From NCBI RefSeq assembly GCF_002778325.1, contig NZ_NESI01000003.1:248001-312000 (forward strand): 64,000 bases of DNA, given 5' to 3'. Origin of the DNA: Limnohabitans sp. B9-3. Lineage in GTDB: Bacteria > Pseudomonadota > Gammaproteobacteria > Burkholderiales > Burkholderiaceae_C. Positions 42,906 to 54,364 of this stretch are shown here, one piece after another (the first letter of the stretch is position 1; every line of letters starts with the position of its first letter). The notes beneath the pieces are model-generated. The model had not been told where the DNA came from. It searched no databases and worked only from the letters and a program-made list of their open reading frames with translations. A program made the translations under genes and the position numbers.

Positions 42906-44587
42906 CAGTTGTTGTTGTCGAGCTTAGCGCGCAACAAAGCGCCCAAGCTGGTCGTGCCAGCGTTTTCACGCGACGACTGTTGCGACAACGAAGCCATGGC
43001 TTCTTGTTGATCCGCTTGGTCTTTGGCTTTGATCGACAACTGGATGTTACGGGTCTTGCGATCCACGTTCACCACCACGGCCGTCACTTCGTCGCCGACT
43101 TTCAGCACTTGGCTGGCGTCTTCCACGCGGTCACGCGAGATTTCGCTGACGCGCAAGTAGCCGATGATGTCTTCGCCCAAGTCGATTTCAGCGCCCTTGG
43201 CATCCACCGTCTTGACCTTACCGGTCACGATTTGGCCTTTGTCGTTGATCGACGTGAAGGTGGTGAATGGGTCAGAGTCGAGTTGTTTGATGCCCAAGCT
43301 GATGCGCTCGCGGTCGACGTCCACAGCCAAGACCAAAGCCTCAACTTCTTGACCCTTCTTGTATTCGCGCACGGCGTTTTCGCCGGTTTCGTTCCAAGAC
43401 AAGTCAGACAAGTGAACCAAACCGTCGATGCCGGCAGCCAAGCCCACGAACACGCCGAAGTCGGTGATCGATTTGATGGGGCCCTTCACGCGGTCGCCGC
43501 GCTTGGTGTTTTGAGCGAAATCTTGCCAAGGGTTAGCTTTGCATTGCTTCATGCCCAAGCTGATACGGCGCTTGTCTTCGTCGATCTCGAGGACCATGAC
43601 TTCGACTTCGTCACCCAATGACACGATCTTGGAAGGTGCCACGTTCTTGTTGGTCCAGTCCATTTCAGACACGTGCACCAAGCCTTCGATGCCGGGTTCG
43701 AGTTCCACAAACGCGCCGTAATCGGCGATGTTGGTGATCTTGCCGAACAAGCGAGTGCTTTGTGGGTAGCGGCGGTTGACGCCCATCCAAGGATCGTCGC
43801 CCATTTGCTTGAGGCCCAAGGACACGCGGTTTTTCTCGGTGTCAAACTTGAGGATCTTGGCGGTGATTTCTTGACCAGCCGTGACCACTTCAGAGGGGTG
43901 ACGGACACGACGCCATGCCATGTCGGTGATGTGCAACAGGCCGTCGATACCGCCCAAGTCCACGAAGGCACCGTATTCGGTGATGTTCTTGACCACACCG
44001 TGAACGATCGAGCCTTCTTTCAAAGTCTCCATCAGTTTGGCGCGCTCTTCGCCCATCGAAGCTTCCACCACAGCGCGACGTGACAACACAACGTTGTTGC
44101 GCTTGCGGTCCAACTTGATGACCTTGAATTCCATGGTCTTGTTCTCGTAAGGAGACAAGTCTTTGATCGGACGTGTGTCGATCAATGAACCAGGCAAGAA
44201 GGCGCGGATGCCATTGACCAACACGGTCAAGCCACCTTTGACTTTGCCGCTGGTCGTACCAGTGACAAATTCGCCAGATTCCAGAGCTTTTTCCAAGCTC
44301 ATCCACGATGCCAAACGCTTGGCAGTGTCGCGGCTCAAAATGGTGTCGCCGTAGCCGTTTTCAACGCTACCGATCGCGACTGACACGAAGTCGCCAGCTT
44401 GGACTTCGAGTTCGCCCTTGTCGTTCTTGAATTCTTCGATTGGCACGTAGGCTTCAGACTTGAGGCCAGCGTTCACCACGACGTGGTTGTGCTCGATACG
44501 GATCACTTCAGCAGTGATCACTTCGCCTGTGCGCATTTCTGAGCGCTTCAGGGATTCTTCAAATAGGGCGGCAAAAGATTCGGACAT
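42905..44587 (-). CDS. rpsA: 30S ribosomal protein S1
   Basis: 560 residues with six S1 (OB-fold) repeats. Examples are [60 protein letters not shown] and [21 protein letters not shown]1 binds mRNA and delivers it to the 30S subunit. A 161-base leader separates it from aroA-cmk; in E. coli the rpsA leader folds for autoregulation, but I could not confirm the same fold here. It is followed immediately by ihfB. Confidence 0.98.
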   Translation of the reverse strand: MSESFAALFEESLKRSEMRTGEVITAEVIRIEHNHVVVNAGLKSEAYVPIEEFKNDKGELEVQAGDFVSVAIGSVENGYGDTILSRDTAKRLASWMSLEKALESGEFVTGTTSGKVKGGLTVLVNGIRAFLPGSLIDTRPIKDLSPYENKTMEFKVIKLDRKRNNVVLSRRAVVEASMGEERAKLMETLKEGSIVHGVVKNITEYGAFVDLGGIDGLLHITDMAWRRVRHPSEVVTAGQEITAKILKFDTEKNRVSLGLKQMGDDPWMGVNRRYPQSTRLFGKITNIADYGAFVELEPGIEGLVHVSEMDWTNKNVAPSKIVSLGDEVEVMVLEIDEDKRRISLGMKQCKANPWQDFAQNTKRGDRVKGPIKSITDFGVFVGLAAGIDGLVHLSDLSWNETGENAVREYKKGQEVEALVLAVDVDRERISLGIKQLDSDPFTTFTSINDKGQIVTGKVKTVDAKGAEIDLGEDIIGYLRVSEISRDRVEDASQVLKVGDEVTAVVVNVDRKTRNIQLSIKAKDQADQQEAMASLSQQSSRENAGTTSLGALLRAKLDNNN

Positions 44588-44748
44588 TTTTTTCCTTGTG
44601 TCTAACCACGGGTAAGAGGGCAGCGGGATTGCTGCGCCACATGGGTCTGCGGTTAGCGGTGGGTTGTGGCGTGAGCCACGGGTTAAGTTTTAGATCCGTT
44701 AGGCCAGAGCGCCAATGCAGCGCGAGAGGAGCCAAACGGGCCAGGTTG

Positions 44749-46788
44749 TCAGCCTTTTTGAAATGGCTGTTTGCTTTGCCACCAGTTCAACACCTGATCT
44801 ACCGAGGCTTCGATAGAGAGCAAGGAGTTGTCCAGCAGCACCGCATCTTGTGCCGGTTTCAGAGGTGCCACGCTGCGCGATGAATCGCGTGCGTCACGGG
44901 CCTCTAAATCGGCGCGAAGACTGTCGAGTGTAGTCGAAATACCCTTTGAAATCAATTGCTTATGACGGCGTTCGGCGCGTTGTGCGGCGCTGGCGGTCAA
45001 AAACACTTTCAGAGGGGCTTGCGGAAAAATGACGGTGCCCATGTCACGCCCATCGGCCAAAAGGCCAGGTAGGCGTTGAAAACTCAGCTGTAAATCCACC
45101 AAAGCGGTGCGAACGGCTGGGAAAACGGACACTTTAGAAGCGTTCATGCCGGCTTCTTCAGTGCGAATGGCGTCACTCACGTCGGCGTCGCCCAGCCACA
45201 CGGTCTCGCCCTCAAAGCGCACTGGGAGGGCGCGGGCGAGGTTGGCAATGGGGGCTTCATTCGCCAGTTCCAGCGCCAAACTCGCTTGCAAAGCGGCATA
45301 AGCGGTCACGCGGTAAAGCGCGCCGGAGTCGAGGTAGTGGTAGCCCAAAGCTTGCGCCACGCGGCTGGCCAAAGTGCCTTTGCCTGAGGCCGTGGGGCCG
45401 TCGATGCAAATCACGGGAATGTCTTTGGCATGCGCGTGGGCGACTGAAAACAGGGCTTCGAAGTAGTCGGGGAAGGTTTTGGCCACGCATTTGGGGTCTT
45501 CGATGCGCACCGGTACTTGGTCAGCATTGAAGGCCGCCAGCGAGAAACACATGGCCACGCGGTGGTCGTCGTAAGTGTGGATGCTGGCAGCCGTCCATTG
45601 GCCCTGCGCCGTGGCTGGGTTGTGTTCGCCATGGCTGTGTTGGCCATTAGGCAGAGGATGGATGGTGATCCAGTCTGGGCCTTCTTCGACCGTTGCGCCT
45701 AACTTGCGGCATTCGGTGGCCATGGCCACGATGCGGTCGGTTTCTTTGACGCGCCAACTGGCGATGTTGCGCAGTGTGGTGGGGCCGTCGGCGTACAAAG
45801 CCATCACTGCCAAGGTCATGGCGGCGTCGGGGATGTGGTTGCAGTCGAGGGTGATGCCTTTGAGCGGCCAGGCGCCACGTTGGATTTCGAGCCAGTTGGG
45901 GCCGCTGGTGATGTGTGCGCCCATCTGTGCGGCCGCATCCATGAAGCGGATGTCGCCCTGGATGGATTCTGCGCCCACGCCTTGAATGCGGATGCCTTGG
46001 CCTTCAGCAATGGCCCCCAGCGCAATGAAGTAGCTGGCAGAAGACGCATCCGCCTCGACGTGAATCGTGCCTGGCGACTGATAGCTGCACCCCTGTGGAA
46101 TGGTGAAACGCTGCCAGCCATCGCGCTTGACGGCAATGCCGTAACGCGCCAACAGGTTGAGTGTGATGTCGATGTAGGGCTTGCTGATGAGTTCTCCCAC
46201 CACGTCAATCACGATGTCTTGGTCTTTTGCCGCAAGGGGGAGCGCCATCAACAAGGCGGTGAGGAACTGACTCGACACATCGCCGCGCACTTGAATCGGC
46301 GCATCAAGTTTGAGCGACGGTTGGCCAATGTGCAGCGGCGGGAAACCGTCGTTGCCCAAGTAGTCAATCTCGCAGCCGAGCAAGCGCAGTGCGTCCACCA
46401 AATCGCCAATCGGGCGCTCGTGCATGCGGGGCACGCCCTTGAGTGTGAAGTCACCACCCAACACAGCGAGTGCCGCAGTGAGTGGGCGCATGGCTGTGCC
46501 CGCATTGCCCATGAAAAACTCAATCGCGTCGTGGTGTTTGAGCTGACCGCCCAAGCCCGTGATGGTCACGGTGGTGCTTTGCACGTCCACACCGCAGCCG
46601 AGTTGGCGCAGCGCGGCCAACATCACGCGGGTGTCGTCGGAGTCGAGCAAGTCGTGCACCACGGTCGTGCCTTGGCACAGAGCCGACAGCAACAACACAC
46701 GGTTCGAGATGCTTTTTGACCCGGGCAGGGTGACAGTGCCAGAGGCGCCTTGCAGCGGGGGGAGGTCGAGGAAGGCGTTGGAGAACAT
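44749..46788 (-). CDS. aroA-cmk: Fused 3-phosphoshikimate 1-carboxyvinyltransferase / cytidylate kinase
   Basis: 679 residues from the ATG at 46788 ([20 protein letters not shown]). Residues about 1-445 are EPSP synthase: [57 protein letters not shown] and the [12 protein letters not shown] loop. From about 455 a complete cytidylate kinase follows: [20 protein letters not shown] (Walker A), [14 protein letters not shown] and [20 protein letters not shown]. One polypeptide thus makes EPSP for chorismate and phosphorylates CMP/dCMP. The frame is uninterrupted through the junction. The fusion mirrors the aroA-cmk-rpsA order of separate genes in other proteobacteria. Confidence 0.95.
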   Translation of the reverse strand: MFSNAFLDLPPLQGASGTVTLPGSKSISNRVLLLSALCQGTTVVHDLLDSDDTRVMLAALRQLGCGVDVQSTTVTITGLGGQLKHHDAIEFFMGNAGTAMRPLTAALAVLGGDFTLKGVPRMHERPIGDLVDALRLLGCEIDYLGNDGFPPLHIGQPSLKLDAPIQVRGDVSSQFLTALLMALPLAAKDQDIVIDVVGELISKPYIDITLNLLARYGIAVKRDGWQRFTIPQGCSYQSPGTIHVEADASSASYFIALGAIAEGQGIRIQGVGAESIQGDIRFMDAAAQMGAHITSGPNWLEIQRGAWPLKGITLDCNHIPDAAMTLAVMALYADGPTTLRNIASWRVKETDRIVAMATECRKLGATVEEGPDWITIHPLPNGQHSHGEHNPATAQGQWTAASIHTYDDHRVAMCFSLAAFNADQVPVRIEDPKCVAKTFPDYFEALFSVAHAHAKDIPVICIDGPTASGKGTLASRVAQALGYHYLDSGALYRVTAYAALQASLALELANEAPIANLARALPVRFEGETVWLGDADVSDAIRTEEAGMNASKVSVFPAVRTALVDLQLSFQRLPGLLADGRDMGTVIFPQAPLKVFLTASAAQRAERRHKQLISKGISTTLDSLRADLEARDARDSSRSVAPLKPAQDAVLLDNSLLSIEASVDQVLNWWQSKQPFQKG

Positions 46789-46834
46789 GGTGATTAACGT
46801 GAAAGAACGCTCATGGCGGAGATGCGGCGCATCG

Positions 46835-47764
46835 TCATGAACGTTGGGTTTCAGAAGTTGTGTGGCAAGCGTTGCCCGCTTGCAGTGTCCAAGCCGAGCG
46901 TACATCGCTGGCTTGTTGAATCAGGTGTTGCAGGGCGGCGGTGTCGCCTTGTTTCAAGACGGATTCAAAAGCGTCGAGCGCGGTGCGAAAGTGCGCCAAT
47001 TGGGTCAACACTTCGGTTTGGTTGGCGCTCAAAATATCGCGCCACACGGCAGGATCACTGGCGGCGATGCGCGAAAAGTCGCGAAAGCCAGGGCCCGCCA
47101 TTTGTAAAAACGTGTCGCCTTGTGCTTGCGCGGTCAAGGCGTTGACAGCGGCAAACGCGATCAAGTGGGGCAGGTGGCTGACCGCGGCAAATGTGGCGTC
47201 GTGTGCTTCGGGGTTCATCACCGTGACGTGGCTACCGATGGCTTGCCACACGGATTCAGCCGCTTGCAACTGGGCTGCGCCTGTTTGCGGCAAGGGCGTG
47301 AGGATGGTGCGCCGTGCTTGGTACAAATTGCTATCGGCGTGCTCGATGCCTGCCACTTCTTTGCCTGCAATGGGGTGGGCCGGCACGAAGCACGACAAGC
47401 GTTCGCCCAAGTGCTGCTGTGCCGCAGCGACCACATCGCATTTGGTGGAGCCCACATCCATCAACAAAGCAGACGCAGACAAGGCGGGGCGCAGGGCTTC
47501 GAAGCTGCTTTGCATCGCACCCACGGGCACGGCGAGCAGCACCAAATCGGCGTCTTGCACGGCCTCAGCCACGCTGTTGCAGGCGCGGTCAATGACCTGA
47601 AGTTCGACGGCGCGTTGACGGGTTTTTTCAGAGGCGCTGAAGCCCACGATATGTTTGACCCAACCTGCTTCGCGCAAGGCCAGCGCAAAAGAGCCGCCCA
47701 TCAGCCCGCAGCCGATGAGCGCCAGTTTGTCGAATCGCGGTGTCAGCGGCGATTCGGACGTCAT
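46835..47764 (-). CDS. tyrA: Prephenate dehydrogenase
   Basis: 309 residues from the ATG at 47764, which overlaps the pheA stop by four bases. The NAD(P) fold is [51 protein letters not shown] and [19 protein letters not shown] carry the substrate-binding histidine region. TyrA converts prephenate to 4-hydroxyphenylpyruvate for tyrosine. It is a stand-alone enzyme without a chorismate mutase domain. It lies between pheA and aroA-cmk in one operon. Confidence 0.95.
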   Translation of the reverse strand: MTSESPLTPRFDKLALIGCGLMGGSFALALREAGWVKHIVGFSASEKTRQRAVELQVIDRACNSVAEAVQDADLVLLAVPVGAMQSSFEALRPALSASALLMDVGSTKCDVVAAAQQHLGERLSCFVPAHPIAGKEVAGIEHADSNLYQARRTILTPLPQTGAAQLQAAESVWQAIGSHVTVMNPEAHDATFAAVSHLPHLIAFAAVNALTAQAQGDTFLQMAGPGFRDFSRIAASDPAVWRDILSANQTEVLTQLAHFRTALDAFESVLKQGDTAALQHLIQQASDVRSAWTLQAGNACHTTSETQRS

Positions 47765-48861
47765 TCCGACACAGGGTATGAACCCAACACCTTGTAGAAC
47801 GCGCACAGTCCTTGGAGCTCTTGCAGCGCAGCCGCCACATGAGGTTGGCTAATGTGGCCTTGGATGTCGATGTAGAAGTAGTACTCCCACTGACCCGATT
47901 TGGCTGGGCGCGATTCAAAGCGCGTCATGGACACGCCGTTGTTTTTGAGCGGCACCAGCAAGTCATGCACAGCGCCCGGGCGGTTGGGCACCGACACCAC
48001 CAAGCTGGTGCAGTCGTTGCCCGACGCGGGGGGCGTGGCCAAAGTTTGGGGCAGTGCGATGACGGCAAAGCGCGTACGGTTGTAGGCCTCGTCTTGGATG
48101 GCATGGTGCACGATGTGCAGGCCAAACTGGCTGGCCGCACGCTCGCTGGCCAAGGCCGCCCAAGCGGGATTGGTGGCAGCCAAACGGGCACCTTCGGCGT
48201 TGCTGGCCACCGCGCGTCGTTCGACATGCGGCAGGTGCTGGGACAACCAGCCTTGGCACTGAGCCAAGGCTTGGGGGTGGGCCATCACCACTTCGATGTC
48301 GGCATCCGAGTTGCTTTGGCGCATCAAGTTGTGACGCACCAAGAGGCTGACTTCACCCACCACGTGCACGGGCGAGCGCAAGAACAAATCGAGTGAGCGG
48401 GCCACCACACCTTCGGTCGAGTTTTCCATGCCCACCACGCCATATTGGGCGGTGCCTGCGGCGGTGGCGTGGAAGACTTCGTCAAAGTTGGCGCAGTAAA
48501 TCAAGTTGGCAGCGCTGCCAAAAAACTCGATGGCAGCTTGTTCGCAAAACGTGCCTTGGGGGCCGAGCACGGCCACGCGTTGGGGTGCTTCAAGGGCCAA
48601 ACAAGCCGACATGATTTCGCGCCAGATGGACGCAATGTGCTCGTTTTTCAGCGGACCGGGGTTAGCTTGTGTGATTTTGTCGATCACTTGTGCCACGCGG
48701 TCGGGGCGGAAGAAGGGCGAGCCTTCGGCGCGTTTGATGTCACCAACAAGTTCCGCCACTTTGGCGCGGTCGTTGACCAGTTGCAGCAGCTGTTTGTCGA
48801 GTGCGTCGATTTGCACGCGCAAGGCGGCGAGGGCGTCAGACTGAATGGGTTGTTGGCTCAT
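47761..48861 (-). CDS. pheA: Bifunctional chorismate mutase / prephenate dehydratase (P-protein)
   Basis: 366 residues. The AroQ mutase domain is about 10-95 (LRVQIDALDKQLLQLVNDRA). Prephenate dehydratase spans about 100-275 (VAVLGPQGTFCEQAAIEFFG, GVVGMENSTEGVVARSLDLF, with TRFAVIAL corresponding to the TRF motif). The ACT domain (SLVVSVPNRPGAVHDLLVPL and ESRPAKSGQWEYYFYIDIQG) would give phenylalanine feedback inhibition. It starts 27 bases after serC. Confidence 0.97.
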   Translation of the reverse strand: MSQQPIQSDALAALRVQIDALDKQLLQLVNDRAKVAELVGDIKRAEGSPFFRPDRVAQVIDKITQANPGPLKNEHIASIWREIMSACLALEAPQRVAVLGPQGTFCEQAAIEFFGSAANLIYCANFDEVFHATAAGTAQYGVVGMENSTEGVVARSLDLFLRSPVHVVGEVSLLVRHNLMRQSNSDADIEVVMAHPQALAQCQGWLSQHLPHVERRAVASNAEGARLAATNPAWAALASERAASQFGLHIVHHAIQDEAYNRTRFAVIALPQTLATPPASGNDCTSLVVSVPNRPGAVHDLLVPLKNNGVSMTRFESRPAKSGQWEYYFYIDIQGHISQPHVAAALQELQGLCAFYKVLGSYPVSE

Positions 48862-48888
48862 GGTGTTGTTGTTCGTTTAGAAGCTCAA

Positions 48889-49983
48889 TCAAGCCTGTGT
48901 TTTTTCAAACGCTTGCAGGTAGCTCACCAACGCTTGCACACCTTCGATGGGCATGGCGTTATAAATGCTGGCACGCATGCCGCCGACTGACTTGTGGCCT
49001 TTGAGTTGCAACAGGCCCGCGGCTTTGGCACCAGCCAAGAAGGCATCGTTGCGCGACTCGTCAGCCAAGAAGAAGGGCACGTTCATGCGCGAGCGGCAGT
49101 CGTGCGCGACCTTGTTGCTGTAGAAACTAGAGCTGTCTAAAAAGTCATACAGCAGTTGGGCTTTGGCGATGTTGCGCTGCTCCATGGCAGCCACGCCACC
49201 TTGACGTTTCAGCCACTGGAAGGTCAGGCCCGCCATGTAAATGCTGTACGTCGGTGGTGTGTTGTACATGGAGCCGTTGTCGGCCACGGTTTTGTAGTTG
49301 AAGGCACTGGGGCAAACTTTGAGCGCGTGGCCCAGCAAGTCTTCGCGCACCACAACCAGCGTCACGCCAGCGGGGCCAATGTTCTTTTGTGCGCCACCAA
49401 ACGCGACGCCTACTTTGGACCAATCGACGCTGCGCGACAGCACATGGGACGAGAAGTCGATCACCAGCGGTGCGTCAGAGCCCAAGGCTTTGAGGTCAGG
49501 CAGGCTGTGAAATTCCACGCCGTGGATGGTCTCATTGGTGCACACATGCACGTATTGCGCGTTGGCGCTGAGTTGCCATTGCGTAGGCGCGGGCAAGGTG
49601 GTGAAGTGTGTATCGGCACCCGTGGCCGCCAGGTGTGGCGTGCAGTATTTGCTCGCTTCTTTGTACGACTTGTCGCTCCAGCTGCCCGTGACCACCACAT
49701 CGACGGATTCGCCGCGTGAGAGGTTCAAGGGCACGATGGCGTTTTCTGCCAAACCGCCCCCTTGCATGAACAAGATTTTGAAGTGGGCAGGCACCGCCAA
49801 AAGTTCGCGCAGGTCGGCTTCGGCTTGTTCGTAAATGCTGATGAACTCTTTGCCGCGATGGCTCATTTCCATCACGCCCATGCCGCTGCCGTTCCAGTCG
49901 GTCATCTCAGCAGCCGCTTGTTGCAACACTTCCAAAGGCATGGCTGCGGGGCCAGCCGAAAAGTTGTAGGGACGCACGCTCAT
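48889..49983 (-). CDS. serC: Phosphoserine aminotransferase
   Basis: 364 residues of the class V aminotransferase family: [20 protein letters not shown] at the start, [16 protein letters not shown], and the PLP-lysine site [20 protein letters not shown]. The C-terminal [17 protein letters not shown] binds the substrate phosphate. It makes 3-phosphoserine (and in pyridoxine synthesis 4-phosphohydroxythreonine). It lies six bases after gyrA and before pheA, the common gyrA-serC-pheA order of betaproteobacteria. Confidence 0.97.
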   Translation of the reverse strand: MSVRPYNFSAGPAAMPLEVLQQAAAEMTDWNGSGMGVMEMSHRGKEFISIYEQAEADLRELLAVPAHFKILFMQGGGLAENAIVPLNLSRGESVDVVVTGSWSDKSYKEASKYCTPHLAATGADTHFTTLPAPTQWQLSANAQYVHVCTNETIHGVEFHSLPDLKALGSDAPLVIDFSSHVLSRSVDWSKVGVAFGGAQKNIGPAGVTLVVVREDLLGHALKVCPSAFNYKTVADNGSMYNTPPTYSIYMAGLTFQWLKRQGGVAAMEQRNIAKAQLLYDFLDSSSFYSNKVAHDCRSRMNVPFFLADESRNDAFLAGAKAAGLLQLKGHKSVGGMRASIYNAMPIEGVQALVSYLQAFEKTQA

Positions 49984-49989
49984 GCTGAC

Positions 49990-52710
49990 TTAGGCCTCGC
50001 TGGGTGCATCAGTACCGCTATTCGAACCGCTGTTTGTGCCGCCGTCTGCTGCGGGCGCGTCTGTCTCGCTCTCAGCGTCGCCTTCGGCAATGGCTGCGTC
50101 GTTTTCAACGATGCGTTGCAAACCGCTGAGCTTGGCGCCTTCGTCCAAACCGATCAAAGTCACGCCTTGTGTGGCGCGGCCGAGTTCGCGAATTTCAGAC
50201 ACGCGGGTACGCACCAACACGCCGGTGTCAGTGATGAGCATGATCTCGTCTTCAGGCTGAACCAACGTGGCAGCCACCACTTTGCCGTTGCGCTCTGATT
50301 GCTGGATGGCGATCATGCCTTTGGTGCCTCGGCCGTGGCGTGTGTACTCGGTGATGCTGGTGCGCTTGCCGTAGCCGTTGATGGTGGCGGTCAAGACGCT
50401 AGCGCGTGGCTTGCCTTCATCGGCGGGGGCGTTGGGGTCTTCTTGTTCAGACACCAACATGGCGATGACGCTTTGACCTTCTTCAATCATCATGCCGCGC
50501 ACGCCGCGCGCGCTGCGACCCAAGGGGCGCACGTCGTTTTCATCAAAGCGCACGGCTTTGCCGCCGTCGCTGAACAGCATCACGTCATGCTTGCCATCGG
50601 TCAAGGCAGCGCCGACGAGGAAGTCGCCGTCGTCCAAGTTGACCGCGATGATGCCGCCCTTGCGTGGGTTGTTGAACTCATCCAACGAGGTCTTTTTGAC
50701 CGTGCCCATCGAGGTGCCCATGAACACGTAATGGTCGCTGGGGAAGGTGCGCATGTCGCCGGTGAGGGGCAGCACGACGTTGATTTTTTCGCCTTCTTGC
50801 AGCGGGAACATGTTGACGATGGGGCGACCGCGTGAGCCGCGTGAGCCCGCAGGCACTTCCCAGACCTTGAGCCAATACAGGCGACCACGGTTGGAGAAGC
50901 ACAAGATGTAATCGTGCGTGTTGGCGATGAAGAGTTGGTCGATCCAGTCGTCTTCTTTGGTGGCTGTGGCTTGTTTGCCGCGACCGCCGCGTTTTTGGGC
51001 GCGGTACTCAGACAGAGGTTGGCTCTTGATGTAGCCGCTGTGGCTGAGCGTGACCACCATGTTGGTGGGCGTGATCAAGTCTTCCGTGGCCAAGTCTTGG
51101 GCGTTGTGCTCAATCAGGCTGCGGCGCGCGCCGAGCTTGGTTTGGCCGAACTCTTGTTTGACCACGGCCAGCTCGTCACCAATGATGGTGGAGACACGCT
51201 CTGGCTTGGCCAAGATGTCGAGCAAGTCGTCGATCTCGGCCATGACGTCTTTGTACTCTTTGACGATCTTGTCTTGCTCCAAACCGGTCAAGCGTTGCAG
51301 ACGCATCTGCAAAATCTCTTGGGCTTGGGTTTCGCTCAAGCGGTACAGACCGTCGCTGCCCATGCCAAATTCTTTTTCCAAGCCATCGGGGCGGTAGTCG
51401 TCAGCGTTGATCGCGCCACCGTCGAGTCGGCTGCGGGTGAGCATTTCGCGCACCAGTTGGCTGTCCCAAGACTTGGTCATCAACTCGGCCTTGGCCACAG
51501 GGGGCGTTGGCGCATTACGGATGATGCGGATGAACTCGTCGATGTTGGCCAAAGCGACCGCCAAACCTTCCAGCACATGGCCGCGTTCGCGGGCTTTGCG
51601 CAAGGTGAAGATGGTGCGGCGTGTCACCACTTCGCGACGGTGGCCCAAGAACACAGCAATCAGGTCGCGCAAATTGCACAGCTTCGGTTGGCCATCAATC
51701 AAGGCCACCATGTTGATACCAAAGGTATCTTGCAACTGGGTCTGCTTGTACAGGTTGTTCAGTACCACCTCAGGCACGGCGCCGCGCTTGAGTTCAATTA
51801 CCAAGCGCATGCCCGACTTGTCGGACTCGTCTTGGATGTGGCTGATGTCTTCAATCTTCTTCTCGTGCACCAACTCGGCCATACGTTCTTGCAGGGTCTT
51901 TTTGTTCACCTGGTAAGGTAACTCATCCACGATGATGGACTGGCGCTGGCCTTTGTCGATGTCTTCAAAGTGGCACTTGGCGCGCATCACCACACGGCCA
52001 CGGCCGGTGCGGTAGCCGTCTTTGACGCCGCTCATGCCATAAATGATGCCGGCGGTCGGGAAGTCGGGCGCTGGGATGATTTCCATCAACTCGTCGATGG
52101 TGGCTTCGGGGTGGCGCAGCATGTGCAAGCACGCATCCACCACTTCGTTCAAGTTGTGGGGCGGGATGTTGGTGGCCATACCCACGGCAATACCGGACGA
52201 ACCGTTGACCAGCAAGTTGGGAATGCGGCTTGGCAGCACCAGCGGTTCTTTTTCAGAGCCGTCGTAGTTAGGGCCAAAGTCGACGGTTTCTTTGTCGATG
52301 TCGCTCAACATTTCATGAGCGATTTTGGACAAGCGGATTTCCGTGTATCGCATGGCCGCAGCGTTGTCGCCGTCGACCGAGCCGAAGTTACCCTGGCCGT
52401 CCACCAACATGTGGCGCAGCGAGAAGTCCTGCGCCATACGAACGATGGTGTCGTACACCGCGCTGTCGCCGTGTGGATGGTATTTACCAATCACGTCACC
52501 CACGATACGGGCGGACTTCTTGTAAGGACGGTTCCAGTCGTTCTTGAGCTCATGCATCGCGAACAAGACGCGGCGGTGCACAGGCTTTAAGCCGTCACGA
52601 GCATCGGGGAGGGCGCGGCCAACAATCACGCTCATGGCGTAATCTAGGTAACTGCGACGCATCTCCTCTTCTAGGCTGATGGGCAATGTTTCTTTAGCGA
52701 ACTGGGTCAT
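49990..52710 (-). CDS. gyrA: DNA gyrase subunit A
   Basis: About 906 residues from the ATG at 52710 ([20 protein letters not shown]). The winged-helix region has [20 protein letters not shown], with Ser and Asp at the two main quinolone-resistance positions, and [13 protein letters not shown] carries the catalytic tyrosine. The C-terminal beta-pinwheel has six blade repeats including the GyrA box [13 protein letters not shown]. The end is a low-complexity acidic, Ala/Asp/Ser-rich tail ([11 protein letters not shown]). With GyrB it introduces negative supercoils. An upstream in-frame extension to 52860 is not homologous. It is divergent from ompA. Confidence 0.97.
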   Translation of the reverse strand: MTQFAKETLPISLEEEMRRSYLDYAMSVIVGRALPDARDGLKPVHRRVLFAMHELKNDWNRPYKKSARIVGDVIGKYHPHGDSAVYDTIVRMAQDFSLRHMLVDGQGNFGSVDGDNAAAMRYTEIRLSKIAHEMLSDIDKETVDFGPNYDGSEKEPLVLPSRIPNLLVNGSSGIAVGMATNIPPHNLNEVVDACLHMLRHPEATIDELMEIIPAPDFPTAGIIYGMSGVKDGYRTGRGRVVMRAKCHFEDIDKGQRQSIIVDELPYQVNKKTLQERMAELVHEKKIEDISHIQDESDKSGMRLVIELKRGAVPEVVLNNLYKQTQLQDTFGINMVALIDGQPKLCNLRDLIAVFLGHRREVVTRRTIFTLRKARERGHVLEGLAVALANIDEFIRIIRNAPTPPVAKAELMTKSWDSQLVREMLTRSRLDGGAINADDYRPDGLEKEFGMGSDGLYRLSETQAQEILQMRLQRLTGLEQDKIVKEYKDVMAEIDDLLDILAKPERVSTIIGDELAVVKQEFGQTKLGARRSLIEHNAQDLATEDLITPTNMVVTLSHSGYIKSQPLSEYRAQKRGGRGKQATATKEDDWIDQLFIANTHDYILCFSNRGRLYWLKVWEVPAGSRGSRGRPIVNMFPLQEGEKINVVLPLTGDMRTFPSDHYVFMGTSMGTVKKTSLDEFNNPRKGGIIAVNLDDGDFLVGAALTDGKHDVMLFSDGGKAVRFDENDVRPLGRSARGVRGMMIEEGQSVIAMLVSEQEDPNAPADEGKPRASVLTATINGYGKRTSITEYTRHGRGTKGMIAIQQSERNGKVVAATLVQPEDEIMLITDTGVLVRTRVSEIRELGRATQGVTLIGLDEGAKLSGLQRIVENDAAIAEGDAESETDAPAADGGTNSGSNSGTDAPSEA

Positions 52711-52936
52711 GAAAGCGGCCGTAAAGCAGGAAACCTGACATTTTAGGCGTTTTAACTGGGCTATCGGGTGTGGCTGACTTGCAACACGCTGTCGCCTTAA
52801 TTTCTTAAGGCTTGTTAATTCGAGCAGCAGGATCGCTTGGCTATGGCACAATATTTCCAAGCGTTACGGTCTTTAGGCCTTGACTGCCTGAATTCGCAGG
52901 GTGTTCTGCGGCTTTTACATACCTCAGAGGTGAACT

Positions 52937-53578
52937 ATGAAAAACTTGAAGAATTTCGCAGCTTTTGTTGCTACTGCCGCTCTGGCCACTGCCGCCGTTG
53001 CACAAAACGTTGACAACTGGCGCAATGCCTCTGGCGACGCATGGGTAAGCGGTACTGGCTTGTGCTGGCGTGATGCCAACTGGACACCAGCAACTGCTGC
53101 TAAAGGTTGTGATGGCGCTTTGGTTGCTCCTGCGCCAGCAGCGGTTGTTGCTCCCGCTGTTGCTCCTAAACCAGCTCCCGCTCCAGCACCTGCACCAGCT
53201 CCAGCAGCTCAAAAGCCAGCCGCAGCTAAGGTGACTTACGCTGCTGACGCATTCTTTGATTTTGACAAGCACGTGATCAAGCCCGCTGGTAAAGCCAAGC
53301 TGGACGACTTGGTTGGTAAAGTCAAAGGCATCAACTTGGAAGTCATCATTGCTGTGGGTCACACTGACTCAGAAGGCACTGACGCTTACAACCAAAAATT
53401 GTCGGTCCGCCGCGCTGAGTCTGTGAAGGCTTACTTGGTGTCCAAAGGCATCGAAAAGAACCGCATCTACACCGAAGGCAAGGGCGAGAAGCAACCTGTT
53501 GCTGACAACAAGACCAAAGAAGGTCGCGCTAAAAACCGTCGCGTTGAGATCGAAGTTGTTGGCACACGTGCTAACTGA
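52937..53578 (+). CDS. OmpA family outer-membrane protein
   Basis: 213 residues. A signal peptide (FAAFVATAALATAAVAQ) is followed by a short N-terminal part with Cys residues (GLCWRDANWTP) and a Pro/Ala-rich hinge (APKPAPAPAPAPAPAA). The C-terminal OmpA-like peptidoglycan-binding domain has FFDFDKHVIKPAGKAKLDDL, VGHTDSEGTDAYNQKLSVRR and KEGRAKNRRVEIEV. There is no eight-strand barrel, so it resembles the short OmpA/Pal-type proteins abundant in Comamonadaceae. AGAGGTG precedes the ATG and a strong terminator follows. Confidence 0.93.
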   Translation: MKNLKNFAAFVATAALATAAVAQNVDNWRNASGDAWVSGTGLCWRDANWTPATAAKGCDGALVAPAPAAVVAPAVAPKPAPAPAPAPAPAAQKPAAAKVTYAADAFFDFDKHVIKPAGKAKLDDLVGKVKGINLEVIIAVGHTDSEGTDAYNQKLSVRRAESVKAYLVSKGIEKNRIYTEGKGEKQPVADNKTKEGRAKNRRVEIEVVGTRAN

Positions 53579-53597
53579 TCTTCATTGATCTTCCAAA

Positions 53598-53627
53598 GAA
53601 ACCCCGCTTCGGCGGGGTTTCTTTTTG
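53598..53627 (+). terminator. Terminator after the OmpA-family gene
   Basis: AAACCCCGC and GCGGGGTTT form a GC-rich stem around TTCG, followed by T-rich CTTTTTG. It lies 20 bases after the stop. Confidence 0.9.
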
Positions 53628-53647
53628 CTTGAACGACAATTGACGCT

Positions 53648-54364
53648 ATGCAAACGACAGCCCATACCAACGTAGATCCGGCCGAATTGGCCAAATTTTC
53701 AGACCTTGCCCACCGTTGGTGGGATCCTGAGAGCGAATTTCGACCCCTGCACCAAATCAACCCCTTGCGTTTGGAGTGGATCAAGACCTGTGCAAGCTTG
53801 CAAGGTAAAGATGTTTTGGATGTCGGTTGCGGCGGAGGTATCTTGACCGATGCGTTGGCCCGCTCGGGTGCCAACGCGCTGGGCATCGATTTAGCCACCA
53901 AGTCGCTCAAAGTCGCGCAACTGCACGCTTTAGAAGCCCAAACGCCCAATGTTCAATACCGTGAAGTCAGTGCCGAAGCGTTGGCTCTGGAGCGCCCTGC
54001 CAGCTTTGATGTGGTGACTTGCATGGAGATGTTGGAACACGTGCCTGATCCGGCGTCAATCGTCAAAGCGTGTGCCGACATGGTCAAGCCGGGTGGTTGG
54101 GTGTTTTTCTCGACGCTCAACCGCAACCCCAAGTCCTTCTTGTTTGCCATTTTGGGCGCTGAATATGTGCTGAACTTGCTCCCCAAGGGCACGCATGAGT
54201 ACGCCAAATTTATTCGACCGAGCGAGCTAGCGAGTGCTTGTCGTGCCGCCGGTTTGGAATGGCAACAAACTCGTGGCATGGAATACAACCCCTTGACTCG
54301 CCGCTATTGGATGAGCTCAGACACCAGCGTCAACTACCTCGTGGCCACCCAGAAAGCCTTCTGA
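53648..54364 (+). CDS. ubiG: Ubiquinone biosynthesis O-methyltransferase UbiG
   Basis: 238 residues. The SAM-binding motif I is [19 protein letters not shown]. The UbiG N-terminus includes [20 protein letters not shown], and [20 protein letters not shown] and [20 protein letters not shown] are family motifs. It carries out both O-methylations of ubiquinone synthesis and associates with the membrane through the insertion near [15 protein letters not shown]. Its TGA overlaps the gph ATG as TGATG, coupling the two, as in many proteobacteria. Confidence 0.96.
   Translation: MQTTAHTNVDPAELAKFSDLAHRWWDPESEFRPLHQINPLRLEWIKTCASLQGKDVLDVGCGGGILTDALARSGANALGIDLATKSLKVAQLHALEAQTPNVQYREVSAEALALERPASFDVVTCMEMLEHVPDPASIVKACADMVKPGGWVFFSTLNRNPKSFLFAILGAEYVLNLLPKGTHEYAKFIRPSELASACRAAGLEWQQTRGMEYNPLTRRYWMSSDTSVNYLVATQKAF

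Noticed and set aside
52300-52480. Quinolone-resistance changes in GyrA
   Set aside because: The region reads [15 protein letters not shown], with the susceptible Ser and Asp residues present.
53170-53225. Pro/Ala repeat in the OmpA-family gene as a phase-variable tract
   Set aside because: It encodes an ordinary Pro-Ala hinge in frame, and the DNA is not a pure short tandem repeat.
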